This document shows, in pieces, positions 1 through 6,541 of a DNA stretch of 13,037 nt. Source of the stretch: JBHIBC01 sp046758905 (GTDB taxonomy: Bacteria; Acidobacteriota; Polarisedimenticolia; Gp22-AA2); NCBI GenBank assembly GCA_046758905.1, contig JBHIBC010000077.1, positions 1 to 13,037 on the forward strand. The letters are read 5' to 3'. The translations under genes were made by a program, and so were the position numbers. Numbering within the stretch: position 1 is the first letter of the stretch; each line of letters begins with the position of its first letter. The notes below the pieces were generated by a model. That model was not told the DNA's origin. It saw only the letters and a program-made list of their open reading frames with translations, and did no database searches.

Positions 1-1
1 G

Positions 2-133
2 CGGATCCCCGGGGAGCGCCGCGTCGTCGCCCTCGGCTACGTGCGCGCCGCCGACGCGGTGCCGGGGCGCGAGGTCGAGGTCGCCGCGCCCGGCGCGCGG
101 ATGAAGGGGCGGCTGGAGGAGCCGTGCCGGTGA
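2..133 (+). CDS. C-terminal fragment of a YgfZ/GcvT-like folate-binding protein (5' end outside window)
   Basis: An open frame enters from the left edge and ends at TGA 131-133, giving about 43 residues. The visible stretch contains ALGYVR followed by a VPG turn and then V-E-V...ARM-G-R-L. This resembles the C-terminal beta-barrel of the GcvT/YgfZ superfamily, where an 'aLGYv...PGt.v.v' segment precedes a short terminal strand. GcvT is the aminomethyltransferase of glycine cleavage; YgfZ-type relatives bind folate and help maintain Fe-S enzymes. The fragment is too short to separate the two, but a YgfZ-like protein seems more likely because no other gcv gene is visible. Its stop codon overlaps the probable start of the next gene (GTGA), suggesting translational coupling. 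Confidence 0.5.
   Translation, partial: RIPGERRVVALGYVRAADAVPGREVEVAAPGARMKGRLEEPCR
115..121 (+). promoter_or_regulatory. Ribosome binding site that decides the chelatase start
   Basis: GGAGGAG lies 8 nt before the GTG at 130 but only 2 nt before the in-frame GTG at 124. The spacing favours 130 as the true start, which would overlap the preceding stop codon as GTGA. Confidence 0.6.
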
Positions 134-543
134 AGAAGCGCAGGGCGGTGCGGCCCGCGGTGAAGACCGGGCTGCTGGTCATCGGCCACGGCAGCCGCGT
201 CCCCGGCGCCAACCAGGTGCTCGCTCAGGTCGCCTCCTCGCTGCGCCGCCAGTTCCGGCCGTTCGTGGTCGAGCACGCCTTCCTCGAGCTGGCGCAGCCG
301 GACATCCAGGCCGGCATCGACCGCTGCGTGGAGCAGGGAGCCTTGAGGATCCTCCTGGTGCCTTACTTTCTCTACCTCGGCGGCCACGTGGGGCGCGACA
401 TACCGGAGCATATCGCGCAGGGAAAGGCGCGCCACCCCGGCCTGGAGATCCGCATCGCCCCGCATCTCGACTTCGACCGGAGGATCGTGGCGGTGGCGTG
501 CGACCGGATCCGGGCGGGGCTTCGGGCCGGGAAGTGGGCCTGA
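130..543 (+). CDS. CbiX-type sirohydrochlorin chelatase, short single-domain form
   Basis: Predicted 137-residue protein of the CbiX/SirB chelatase family, which inserts Co2+ or Fe2+ into sirohydrochlorin on the route to cobalamin or siroheme. The N-terminal strand carries the hallmark LLVIGHGSR (His20), and the middle carries LVPYFLYLGGHV-RDIP (His86); these are the two histidines expected to bind metal and act in catalysis. At about 137 residues it matches the short form, in which two copies dimerise to make one active site, rather than the two-domain CbiK/HemH type. The start is chosen from the Shine-Dalgarno spacing; GTG 124 is an alternative that adds two residues. No other cobalamin or siroheme gene is in the window, so metal and pathway cannot be assigned. 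The overlap with the YgfZ/GcvT-like gene suggests a shared transcript. Confidence 0.85.
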   Translation: MKKRRAVRPAVKTGLLVIGHGSRVPGANQVLAQVASSLRRQFRPFVVEHAFLELAQPDIQAGIDRCVEQGALRILLVPYFLYLGGHVGRDIPEHIAQGKARHPGLEIRIAPHLDFDRRIVAVACDRIRAGLRAGKWA

Positions 544-551
544 TGGCGCTA

Positions 552-560
552 TGCTATGAT
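552..560 (+). promoter_or_regulatory. Possible extended -10 promoter for trxB
   Basis: TG-C-TATGAT fits the extended -10 pattern (TGnTATAAT) with one mismatch in the hexamer. It lies 9 nt after the chelatase stop and about 70 nt before the trxB ATG. I see no good -35 at 16-18 nt, which extended -10 promoters can tolerate. The AT-rich patch stands out in a very GC-rich background. Confidence 0.4.
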
Positions 561-631
561 GAGCCGCCGCCGGCCGGGCGCGGGTGCCGGAACCCGCGAC
601 GGCCGCGGGCTTTCATGGAGATGACGGCTTC

Positions 632-1594
632 ATGAGCGAGGTGCCGGCGCGACCCCGGGCGGAGGGCGCCGGGGTCCGCAACGTGGTGATCCTGGGCTCG
701 GGCTGCGCCGGGCTGACGGCGGCGGTCTATGCGGCGCGCGCCAACCTCGCCCCGCTGGTGGTCGACGGGCGCGAGGCCGGCGGGCAGCTCACCCTGACCA
801 CCGACGTGGAGAACTATCCGGGCTTCCCCGACGGCGTTCTAGGGCCGCAGCTCATCGACAACATGCGCAGGCAGGCCGCCCGCTTCGGAGCCGAGTACCT
901 CGACGGGGCGGCGACGGGCGCGGACCTCTCCGGCCGGCCCTACCGGATCACCGTCGACTCAGGCCGGGAGATCCTGACGCGGACGCTGATCATCGCCTCG
1001 GGCGCCTCCGCGCGGCTGCTCGGGCTGGAATCGGAGCGGCGCCTGATCGGGCACGGCGTGTCGACCTGCGCGACCTGCGACGGCTTCTTCTTCAGGGGGA
1101 AGGAGATCGCGGTCGTCGGCGGCGGCGATTCCGCGATGGAGGAAAGCCTCTTCCTGACCAAGTTCGCGACCAAGGTGACCGTGGTGCACCGGCGCGACGC
1201 GCTGCGCGCCTCGAAGATCATGCAGGACCGGGCCAACAGAAACCCCAAGATACGCTTCGCCTGGAACAGCGTCGTCGAGGAGATCGAGGGCAAGGAGCGG
1301 GTCGAGGCGATCCGGCTGCGCGACGTGAAATCGAATCAGGTCAGCCGCGTCGAGGTGGCCGGGGTGTTCATCGCCATCGGCCACGTCCCCAACACCTCCA
1401 TCTTCGAGGGGCAGATCGAGATGGACCGCGCGGGGTACATCATCACGAAGGACGGCAGCAGGACGAGCGTCCCCGGCGTCTTCGCGGCGGGTGACTGTCA
1501 GGACCACGTGTACCGTCAGGCGGTGACCGCCGCGGGCAGCGGGTGCATGGCGGCGATCGACGCCGAGAGGTTCCTCGAGGCTGAGCGCGGCTGA
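632..1594 (+). CDS. trxB: Thioredoxin reductase (NADPH)
   Basis: A 320-residue flavoprotein expected to pass electrons from NADPH through FAD and a redox-active disulfide to thioredoxin in the cytoplasm. In order: an FAD-binding Rossmann motif GSGCAGLTAA (residues 22-31), the GGQL and ENYPGFP region (50-66), the active-site CATC (Cys146, Cys149) followed by DG, a second dinucleotide motif GGGDSA (163-168), the VHRRD..R segment (185-192) typical of the NADPH 2'-phosphate site, and the C-terminal FAD motif VPGVFAAGD. Length is normal for the family. I choose ATG 632, with GGAG 12-15 nt upstream; an in-frame GTG at 584 would add 16 residues with no family counterpart. It may be co-transcribed with the small gene that follows 31 nt later. 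Confidence 0.95.
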   Translation: MSEVPARPRAEGAGVRNVVILGSGCAGLTAAVYAARANLAPLVVDGREAGGQLTLTTDVENYPGFPDGVLGPQLIDNMRRQAARFGAEYLDGAATGADLSGRPYRITVDSGREILTRTLIIASGASARLLGLESERRLIGHGVSTCATCDGFFFRGKEIAVVGGGDSAMEESLFLTKFATKVTVVHRRDALRASKIMQDRANRNPKIRFAWNSVVEEIEGKERVEAIRLRDVKSNQVSRVEVAGVFIAIGHVPNTSIFEGQIEMDRAGYIITKDGSRTSVPGVFAAGDCQDHVYRQAVTAAGSGCMAAIDAERFLEAERG

Positions 1595-1625
1595 GCCGGC
1601 CCGGCCGTCCGGCGGGGGAGCACGG

Positions 1626-1805
1626 GTGAGCGAGATCCTGGACGATCTCCTCGATACGATCGAGCGGGCGATCTCGGTGCTGCGAGGCCGCTCCGAAGCG
1701 CGGTTCGGGGGGGACGTCGAGAACCTGCTCCGGATCCGGCGCCTCCTCGAGAGCCTCGACCCCGAAGAGGTGGAGGCCCTTCTCGAGGCCGACGAGGAGG
1801 AGTAG
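1626..1805 (+). CDS. Unrecognised 59-residue acidic helical protein
   Basis: GTG start preceded by a strong GGGGGAG (1614-1620) at 5 nt spacing, stop TAG at 1803-1805. The product is 59 residues, rich in Glu, Asp and Leu, with no Cys and no membrane segment. It reads as two amphipathic helices: about 3-22 (ILDDLLDTIERAISVLR) and about 31-55 (a leucine-spaced stretch ending in a run of acidic residues, LLEADEEE). I do not recognise the family. It shows neither XseB nor a clear ribbon-helix-helix pattern. It lies 31 nt after trxB on the same strand and converges on the tRNA gene, so it is probably the last gene of that unit. Support comes from the ribosome binding site and the amino-acid composition, not homology. 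Confidence 0.55.
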   Translation: MSEILDDLLDTIERAISVLRGRSEARFGGDVENLLRIRRLLESLDPEEVEALLEADEEE

Positions 1806-1844
1806 CTGCTCGAGGGGCCGGCGTCGAGCCGTCTTCTGGAGCAG
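1806..1844. terminator. Possible weak bidirectional terminator between converging units
   Basis: Directly after the small gene's stop, CTGCTC (1806-1811) can pair with GAGCAG (1839-1844), with an inner CGGC-GTCGA-GCCG hairpin (1819-1831). The region sits between two converging transcripts, where a terminator would be expected, but there is no clear U-run and the outer loop is long. Low confidence. Confidence 0.2.
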
Positions 1845-1867
1845 AGCGCGGGTGTGCAGGGAAGTGA

Positions 1868-1953
1868 TGGTGCCGGAGGCGGGATTTGAACCCGCATGCC
1901 TTTTGGGCGCCACCCCCTCAAGATGGTGTGTCTGCCAGTTCCACCACTCCGGC
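1868..1953 (-). tRNA. tRNA-Leu, anticodon GAG
   Basis: The reverse complement folds as an 86-nt class II tRNA. The acceptor stem GCCGGAG/CTCCGGC is seven perfect pairs. A D-arm region with GGTGGAACTGGCAGAC is followed by anticodon stem CCATC/GGTGG around the loop TTGAGGG, which places GAG at positions 34-36. A long variable arm has a GCC/GGC stem around CAAAA, and the T arm is GCGGG-TTCAAAT-CCCGC. The discriminator is A and the 3' CCA is encoded. The long variable arm and GAG anticodon identify a leucine tRNA reading CUC/CUU codons. It lies about 93 nt downstream of secG on the same strand and may be processed from the glycolytic transcript. Confidence 0.95.
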
Positions 1954-1960
1954 ACGGGGG

Positions 1961-1980
1961 GGAGCGGCGCAGGCCGCTCC
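1961..1980 (-). repeat. Perfect inverted repeat just upstream of the tRNA
   Basis: GGAGCGGC (1961-1968) and GCCGCTCC (1973-1980) form an 8-bp GC-rich stem with a 4-nt loop, ending 7 nt before the tRNA 5' end. There is no U-run in the direction of transcription, so it looks less like a terminator than a structure between secG and the tRNA, perhaps protecting the secG 3' end or aiding processing. That role is inference. Confidence 0.4.
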
Positions 1981-2046
1981 GTGCTGTTCAGAGCCGGCGA
2001 GCCCGAGGCGCGGCCGCGGCGGCCCGCGGCGCGGGCGCTCCGGCCG

Positions 2047-2445
2047 TCACTCCGGCTCGGGCGTCGATTCGTCCTCGACCGGGGCCTCTTCCGCCGCCGC
2101 GGGCGTCGATCCTTCCTCGACCGGTTCGGGAGCGGGCTCCGGGGCGGCGCCGAGACCGCCCGCCCCCGCCGGCCCCTCGGCCGGCACCGGGGCGCTCTCG
2201 AGGACCGACCCGCCCTGGCGCGCCGCGAGCAACGCGAGCCCTAGCGACGTGAGCATGAACACCACCGCCGCGATGGTCGTCGCCTTGGAGAGGACCGTGG
2301 CGGCCCCCCGGCTCCCGAGCGCCGTCTGGCTGCCGCCGCCTCCGAACGCCCCGGCGAGATCCGCCGCCTTGCCGCTCTGCAGCAGGACGACGCCGATCAG
2401 GAAGACGCAGACCAGAACGTGGAAGAGGTACAGAAGCCAGGTCAT
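2047..2445 (-). CDS. secG: Protein translocase subunit SecG
   Basis: A 132-residue inner-membrane protein, the small accessory subunit of the SecYEG channel that exports unfolded proteins. Two transmembrane helices are visible (about 3-22 and 54-74). Between them is the family hallmark: LLQSGK, then a Gly-rich segment with FGGGGSQTALGSRG (about 34-47). After the second helix comes a tail of about 58 residues rich in Pro, Ala and Glu, which accounts for the extra length over the usual 75-110 residues. The ATG has GGTGAG about 4 nt upstream. It lies 72 nt after tpiA and before tRNA-Leu, a common position for secG. Confidence 0.93.
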   Translation of the reverse strand: MTWLLYLFHVLVCVFLIGVVLLQSGKAADLAGAFGGGGSQTALGSRGAATVLSKATTIAAVVFMLTSLGLALLAARQGGSVLESAPVPAEGPAGAGGLGAAPEPAPEPVEEGSTPAAAEEAPVEDESTPEPE

Positions 2446-2491
2446 TCGCTCACCGTCAACGCATCGGGCCGCGACCCGCTAAAGTAGCATA

Positions 2492-2507
2492 GCGGGGCCG
2501 CCCCCGC
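2492..2507 (-). terminator. Hairpin between tpiA and secG (possible partial terminator)
   Basis: GCGGGG (2492-2497) pairs with CCCCGC (2502-2507) around a 4-nt loop, about 10 nt after the tpiA stop. Read in the transcript direction it is followed by TATGCTACTTTA, which is only weakly T-rich. It could attenuate or stabilise the message at the tpiA end; secG may still be co-transcribed. Confidence 0.25.
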
Positions 2508-2517
2508 AAGCACACGG

Positions 2518-3273
2518 TCACGCCGGGCGGCGGTACTCCGCGATGCGCGCGAACTCGTCGGCCTTCAGCGACGCGCCTCCCACCAGGACCCCGTCGATGC
2601 CCGGGCGGGCCATCAGCCCGTCGATGTTGGCGGCTGTGACGCTGCCGCCGTACAGGACCCGCACCGCCTCGCCGGCCTCGCCGAACAGCCGCCCCAGCGC
2701 CGCTCGGATGCAAGCGTGCATCTCGGCCGCGTCCGCGGGCGTCGCCGCCCGCCCGGTCCCGATCGCCCACACCGGCTCGTAGGCGACGGCGAGGCGGTCC
2801 GTCCGGCCGGCGGGGATCTCCTCCAGAGCGCGCAGGACCTGAGACCGGACGACGGAGAACGCGCGCCCGGAGCTGCGCGCCGCCTCCCGCTCGCCGACGC
2901 AGACCACCGGACGCAGATCGGCGCGCAGCGCGGCCCGCACCTTGCGCTGCACGACGCGATCGGTCTCACCGAGGTGCTGTCGCCGCTCCGAGTGACCGAC
3001 CAGAACGTAGGTCACGCCGATCTCCTGCAGCATGAGGGGGGAGACCTCTCCGGTGTAGGGTCCCCGGTCCTCCCAGAACAGGTCCTGGGCGGCGAGCCGG
3101 ATGGGACCGTCCCGAAGCGTCTCCGCGACGCCCGGCAGCATCGTGAAGGGAGGGGCGACGGCGACTTCCCGGTCGTCCCGCTCGCCGATCCGGGAGAGGA
3201 GGTCGCGGGCGTGCGCCACCGCCCCCGCCGACGTGAGGTTCATCTTCCAGTTGCCTATGACCAAGGGCCTCAT
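2518..3273 (-). CDS. tpiA: Triosephosphate isomerase
   Basis: A 251-residue TIM-barrel enzyme interconverting dihydroxyacetone phosphate and glyceraldehyde 3-phosphate in glycolysis and gluconeogenesis. All catalytic parts are present: GNWKMN with Lys10 (residues 7-12), the electrophile His94 in VGHSERR (92-98), the base Glu166 in AYEPVWAIGTG (164-174, including the flexible loop), and phosphate-binding YGGSV (208-212) and GVLVGGASL (228-236). The length is standard. Its ATG overlaps the pgk stop as ATGA, so translation is probably coupled to pgk. Confidence 0.97.
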   Translation of the reverse strand: MRPLVIGNWKMNLTSAGAVAHARDLLSRIGERDDREVAVAPPFTMLPGVAETLRDGPIRLAAQDLFWEDRGPYTGEVSPLMLQEIGVTYVLVGHSERRQHLGETDRVVQRKVRAALRADLRPVVCVGEREAARSSGRAFSVVRSQVLRALEEIPAGRTDRLAVAYEPVWAIGTGRAATPADAAEMHACIRAALGRLFGEAGEAVRVLYGGSVTAANIDGLMARPGIDGVLVGGASLKADEFARIAEYRRPA

Positions 3274-4487
3274 CGGGCCCGGTCCCGGGCCGGCCGCTCC
3301 TCCGCCGGGCCGAGCGCGCGCACGCCGGGGAGGTCGACGCCGGCGAGGTACTCGAGCGCCGCCCCGCCCCCGGTCGACAGGTGGGTGAAGTGGTCGGCGA
3401 GGCCGAGCCGGTTCATCGCCGCCACCGAGTCGCCGCCTCCCACCACGCCGAAGGTGCGTCCCGCGTCGATCGCCTCGGCGACGGTGCGCGTCCCCTCGCC
3501 GTAGGGCTCGACCTCGAACAGCCCGAGCGGCCCGTTCCAGAAGATCGTGAGCGCCTCCTTGGCCTGTCCGCGGTACAGCTCGCGCGTCCGCGGCCCGACG
3601 TCGACCCCCGCCAGGCCCTCCGGGATCCCGGGGCCGGGGGTGGCGCGGCTCGGCGCGCCCGGCTCGGGCGAGGGCGCCACGACGTGGTCCACGGGGAGGA
3701 GGAACCGGATGCCGGCCTCCCCGGCGCGGTCGAGGATCGCGGCCGCGTGCTCGAGGCGGTCGGCCTCGACCCGGGAGGAGCCGACGGGCGTGCCGCCGGC
3801 TTTCAGGAAGGTGTAGGCCATGGCGCCGCCGATCAGGATGGCGTCGACGCGTCCGATCAGAATGCGCAGCAGGTCGAGCTTGTCCGACACCTTGGCCCCG
3901 CCGAGGATCGCCACGTAAGGGGCCCTCGGGCGCTCCAGGAGGCGATGCAGCATCTCCATCTCCCGCTCCATCAGGAAGCCGGCGGCGGCGGGCAGGTGGC
4001 GCGTGATCCCGACCACCGACGCATGGGCGCGGTGCGCCGTCCCGAAGGCGTCGTTGACGTACAGGTCGGCCAGGCGGGCGAGCCGGGCGGCGAACTCGCC
4101 GTCGTTCGCCTCTTCCCCGGCGTGGAAGCGGAGATTCTCCAGCAGCAGCACCTCGCCCTCGGGCAGCTCTCCCGCCAGGGCCTCCACCTCGGCGCCGACG
4201 CAGTCGGGGGCCATGCGGACGGGCCGGCCCAGCAGCGCCCGCAGTCGCCCGGCCACCGGCGCGAGGCTCATCGACGGGACCGCCTTTCCCTTGGGGCGCC
4301 CGAGGTGCGAGGCGGCGATGACCCGGCCGCCGCGCTCGAGGATGTGGCGGAGCGTCGGCAGGGCGGCGCGCAGCCGGGTGTCGTCGGCGACCGCGCCGTC
4401 CCGGAGCGGCGCGTTGAGATCGACGCGGACGAAGATCCGCCTCCCGCGCACGTCCAGGTCGCGCACCGACAGTCTCCGAGTCGGCAT
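3270..4487 (-). CDS. pgk: Phosphoglycerate kinase
   Basis: A 405-residue cytoplasmic kinase moving a phosphate from 1,3-bisphosphoglycerate to ADP. Signature segments appear in order: RVDLNAP (21-27), SHLGRPKG (60-67), LLENLRF (115-121), NDAFGTAHRAHAS (145-157) in the substrate domain, then GGAKVSDK (196-203), FWNGPLG (316-322), GGGDSVAA (350-357) and STGGGAALEYL (371-381) in the nucleotide domain. The start is the ATG with AAGGAG about 7 nt upstream. The reading frame stays open far upstream through gap, but that part has no PGK character and is antiparallel-style frame noise. The gap stop lies 2 nt before this ATG and the stop overlaps tpiA. Confidence 0.97.
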   Translation of the reverse strand: MPTRRLSVRDLDVRGRRIFVRVDLNAPLRDGAVADDTRLRAALPTLRHILERGGRVIAASHLGRPKGKAVPSMSLAPVAGRLRALLGRPVRMAPDCVGAEVEALAGELPEGEVLLLENLRFHAGEEANDGEFAARLARLADLYVNDAFGTAHRAHASVVGITRHLPAAAGFLMEREMEMLHRLLERPRAPYVAILGGAKVSDKLDLLRILIGRVDAILIGGAMAYTFLKAGGTPVGSSRVEADRLEHAAAILDRAGEAGIRFLLPVDHVVAPSPEPGAPSRATPGPGIPEGLAGVDVGPRTRELYRGQAKEALTIFWNGPLGLFEVEPYGEGTRTVAEAIDAGRTFGVVGGGDSVAAMNRLGLADHFTHLSTGGGAALEYLAGVDLPGVRALGPAEERPARDRAR

Positions 4488-4489
4488 GG

Positions 4490-5512
4490 TCAGCTCCTTC
4501 CTGCGGCGCCCTCGCGCCGCGCGAGGTATCGGACGAGATCGATGAGGCGCCTCACGTATCCGCGCTCGTTGTCGTACCAGGCGAGCACCTTGAGCACGGT
4601 GCCGCCGTCCAGCGCCAGCAGCGCGCCGTCGACCACCGCCGAGCGCTCGTCCCCGAGGAAGTCGATCGACACCAGCTCCTCCTCGGTGTAGCCGAGGATC
4701 CCTCTCATCCGCCCGTCGGCCGCATCCCGGAAGGCGCCGCGCGCCTCCTCGAGCGTGGCGTGGCGCCGGAGGATAAGCGTCAGGTCCACGAGCGAGACCG
4801 CGGCGGTGGGCACCCTGACCGCCAGGGCGCGCACCCTCCCCCGCAACGAGGGGAGCACCTGCACGATCGCCCGGGCCGCCGAGGTCGTGGTCGGGATCAT
4901 CGACATCCCGGCGGCGCGCGCCCTGCGGCGGTCCCTGTGGGGCGCGTCCATCAGGACCTGGTCGTTGGTGTAGCAGTGCACGGTCGTCATGGCGGCGCGC
5001 TCGATGCCGAAGGTCCGCTCCGCCACGGCCATCACCACGGCCATGGCGTTCGTGGTGCACGACGCGTTGGACAGGATCCGGTGGCGCCCGGGATCGTACC
5101 GCTCGTGGTTGACGCCGAAGCAGACCGTCAGGTCGGCGTCGGGGGAGGGCGAGGTGATGATCACCCGCGCCGCGCCCGCCTTCAGGTGCCCCGAGGCCGC
5201 GACGCGCTCCGCGTGCACGCCGGTCGACTCGAGGACCAGGTCGACGGCCTCCTCGCTCCACGGGATCTCGCTCGGCCTGGGGACCCGGGTGCAGCGGATC
5301 GTGCGCCCGCCGGCGCGCAGCGCCTCGGGGTCGGCCGTCACCTCGACGGGGCTCCGCCCGAACAGGGAGTCGTGACACACCAGGTGCGCGAGCAGGTCGG
5401 GCGCGGCGAGGTCGTTGACCGCGACCACGTCGATGTCCTCCTCGCGGAGCGACTCCCTGAGGAAGCCGCGGCCGATCCGTCCCAGACCGTTGATCCCGAG
5501 GCGCAGCCGCAT
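4490..5512 (-). CDS. gap: Glyceraldehyde-3-phosphate dehydrogenase
   Basis: A 340-residue enzyme that oxidises and phosphorylates glyceraldehyde 3-phosphate with NAD(P)+. It has the Rossmann motif INGLGRIGR (7-15), Asp34 after the second strand (favouring NAD+ over NADP+), the catalytic SNASCTTN with Cys152 (148-155), His179 in TTVHCYTNDQ, the RRARAA..S-IPTTT segment, and the phosphate-site RVPTAAVS. Near the C-terminus the usual NEWGY reads NERGY (Arg317 for Trp). The start is ATG with GGAGGG close upstream; the frame remains open further upstream, but family alignment begins here. IPTTT and CYTNDQ argue for GAPDH over erythrose-4-phosphate dehydrogenase. First gene of the glycolytic operon. 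Confidence 0.95.
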   Translation of the reverse strand: MRLRLGINGLGRIGRGFLRESLREEDIDVVAVNDLAAPDLLAHLVCHDSLFGRSPVEVTADPEALRAGGRTIRCTRVPRPSEIPWSEEAVDLVLESTGVHAERVAASGHLKAGAARVIITSPSPDADLTVCFGVNHERYDPGRHRILSNASCTTNAMAVVMAVAERTFGIERAAMTTVHCYTNDQVLMDAPHRDRRRARAAGMSMIPTTTSAARAIVQVLPSLRGRVRALAVRVPTAAVSLVDLTLILRRHATLEEARGAFRDAADGRMRGILGYTEEELVSIDFLGDERSAVVDGALLALDGGTVLKVLAWYDNERGYVRRLIDLVRYLARREGAAGRS

Positions 5513-5592
5513 CGTCCCTCCGGCGCCGCGGCCGGATCGCGGCCCGGGCCTCGGCGGGGCCGCGGGCCGGTCCACGTCGTCGCAGCCGGGCC

Positions 5593-5622
5593 AGTATATG
5601 GAAACGGCGCGAGCGTCGGCAA
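5593..5622 (-). promoter_or_regulatory. Putative sigma-70-type promoter for gap-pgk-tpiA-secG
   Basis: On the minus strand TTGCCG (5617-5622) and TATACT (5593-5598) are 18 nt apart. The -10 matches consensus at 5 of 6 positions and the -35 at 4 of 6. The predicted transcript start is near 5586, about 70 nt before the gap ATG. The short AT-rich patch is conspicuous in this GC-rich DNA. Confidence 0.55.
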
Positions 5623-5673
5623 GGACGCCGCCCGGAGGCCGCGGGGCGGCGGATGCCGCGCGAGGCGGCGGGC

Positions 5674-5702
5674 TTGACGCCGCTGCGAGGCGGCGGTAGG
5701 AT
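5674..5702 (+). promoter_or_regulatory. Putative sigma-70-type promoter for the DUF192 gene
   Basis: TTGACG (5674-5679) and TAGGAT (5697-5702) are separated by exactly 17 nt. The -35 has 5 of 6 consensus bases and the -10 has 4 of 6. The predicted transcript start is near 5709, leaving a leader of about 115 nt. Confidence 0.5.
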
Positions 5703-5823
5703 GTGGGCCCTTCATACTGAGGCGTGTTCATCCACAGACCGACCGGGGAATTCATCGTCGGCCGCCCCTGTTTCTCCAATCGTCCCGGTTGATCCGGCGC
5801 AGCGCGGCCGCCGCGAGGTGATG

Positions 5824-6504
5824 ATGAGTACCGTGCGCGAAGCGGCGCCCCAGACGCCGCGGCCCGGCCGGCACGCGGGCGGGCTCCGGTATCCGGCGCT
5901 TCTCATAGCAGCGCTCGAGATCGCGGTCGCCGCGTGCGCCGCCTCCCCGGGGGGCGGCGGGGAGCCGGGCGCGGTCGGGACGGCCGGACGGGAGGGGGCG
6001 TCGCGGGGGGGCTTTTCCGCCCCGTCCGAGATCGGCGCGCGGCGGGCCGAGGTGCGCTTCCCCGGAGGGCGGGTGCTCGTGGTCGAGATCGCCGATACGC
6101 CCTCGCGACGGGCGCGCGGCTACATGTTTCGCAAGGAGATCGCCGCCGACGAGGGAATGATCTTCGTCTTCCCGGCTCCGGGGTTCCACACCTTCTATAT
6201 GAAGAACACCCTCGTCGCGCTCGACATAATCTGGATGGACGAGGATTTCACCGTCATCCACGTGGAGTCCTCGGTCCCGCCGTGCGAGGCCGATCCGTGT
6301 CCCACCTACGCTCCGCCGCGCAAGGCGCGCTACGTGCTGGAGGTCAAAGGGGGAACCGCGAGACGCGAAGGGCTCGCGCCGGGGGATCGTCTCGGCGTCG
6401 TATTCCCGTACTCGCCCTCCCGGGGAATTGGCGCAGCGTCAAGGAACCGTCGTCCGGGGAGGATCCGGAACATCGCCCTTGACCTTCCGGCCGGTTCGCC
6501 GTAG
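5824..6504 (+). CDS. DUF192 family lipoprotein
   Basis: About 226 residues. A basic N-terminus and a short hydrophobic segment (24-37) end in VAAC, a lipobox placing the lipidated Cys at 38, so the protein is probably exported and membrane-anchored. A Gly-rich linker (41-72) leads to a DUF192 domain (about 74-196) with its marks: RARGYMFRKEI (97-106), GMIFVFP (111-117), FYMKNTLVALDIIWMD (124-139), a P-x-Y segment (158-164), and YVLEVKGG..R..L.PGD (170-188). DUF192 proteins are small, often secreted, and of unknown biochemical function. The ATG at 5824 has GAGG 6 nt upstream; ATG 5821 is equally in frame. A basic tail of about 28 residues follows the domain. The next gene begins 37 nt later on the same strand. 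Confidence 0.88.
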   Translation: MSTVREAAPQTPRPGRHAGGLRYPALLIAALEIAVAACAASPGGGGEPGAVGTAGREGASRGGFSAPSEIGARRAEVRFPGGRVLVVEIADTPSRRARGYMFRKEIAADEGMIFVFPAPGFHTFYMKNTLVALDIIWMDEDFTVIHVESSVPPCEADPCPTYAPPRKARYVLEVKGGTARREGLAPGDRLGVVFPYSPSRGIGAASRNRRPGRIRNIALDLPAGSP

Positions 6505-6541
6505 GAGGATCGGCACCCTTCGGGGATGGAGGCATTCGGGA

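Larger units (their letters stand above)
5513..5823. other. Divergent intergenic control region
   Basis: About 310 bp without a gene between gap (leftward) and the DUF192 gene (rightward). It holds one plausible promoter per strand and leaders of about 70 nt (gap side) and 110 nt (DUF192 side). I see no recognisable riboswitch and no strong inverted-repeat operator. Confidence 0.6.

Noticed and set aside
1443..2244. Open frames across the tRNA region on both strands
   Set aside because: Peptides such as PEWWNWQT and VPEAGFEPA are the familiar false translations of tRNA genes; the region is a tRNA-Leu.
4488..5378. Possible fusion of an N-terminal domain to PGK, since the frame is open upstream
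   Set aside because: This part overlaps gap in another frame, shows no domain and lies before the PGK ATG with its own ribosome binding site.
3381..5677. Long plus-strand open frames (436 and 305 codons) opposite pgk and gap
   Set aside because: They are antisense to well-identified enzymes, rich in Arg, Gly, Pro and His, and match no family; long open antisense frames are expected at this GC content.
5728..5736. TCATCCACA, one mismatch from a DnaA box
   Set aside because: A single isolated site without a cluster, AT-rich unwinding element or dnaA/dnaN nearby; probably chance.
5653..5820. In-frame upstream extension of the DUF192 gene
   Set aside because: It would run through the predicted promoter, and the signal sequence would no longer be at the N-terminus.
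6428..6541. In-frame upstream extension of the transglycosylase
   Set aside because: It overlaps the end of the DUF192 gene and would place 38 basic residues before the signal anchor.
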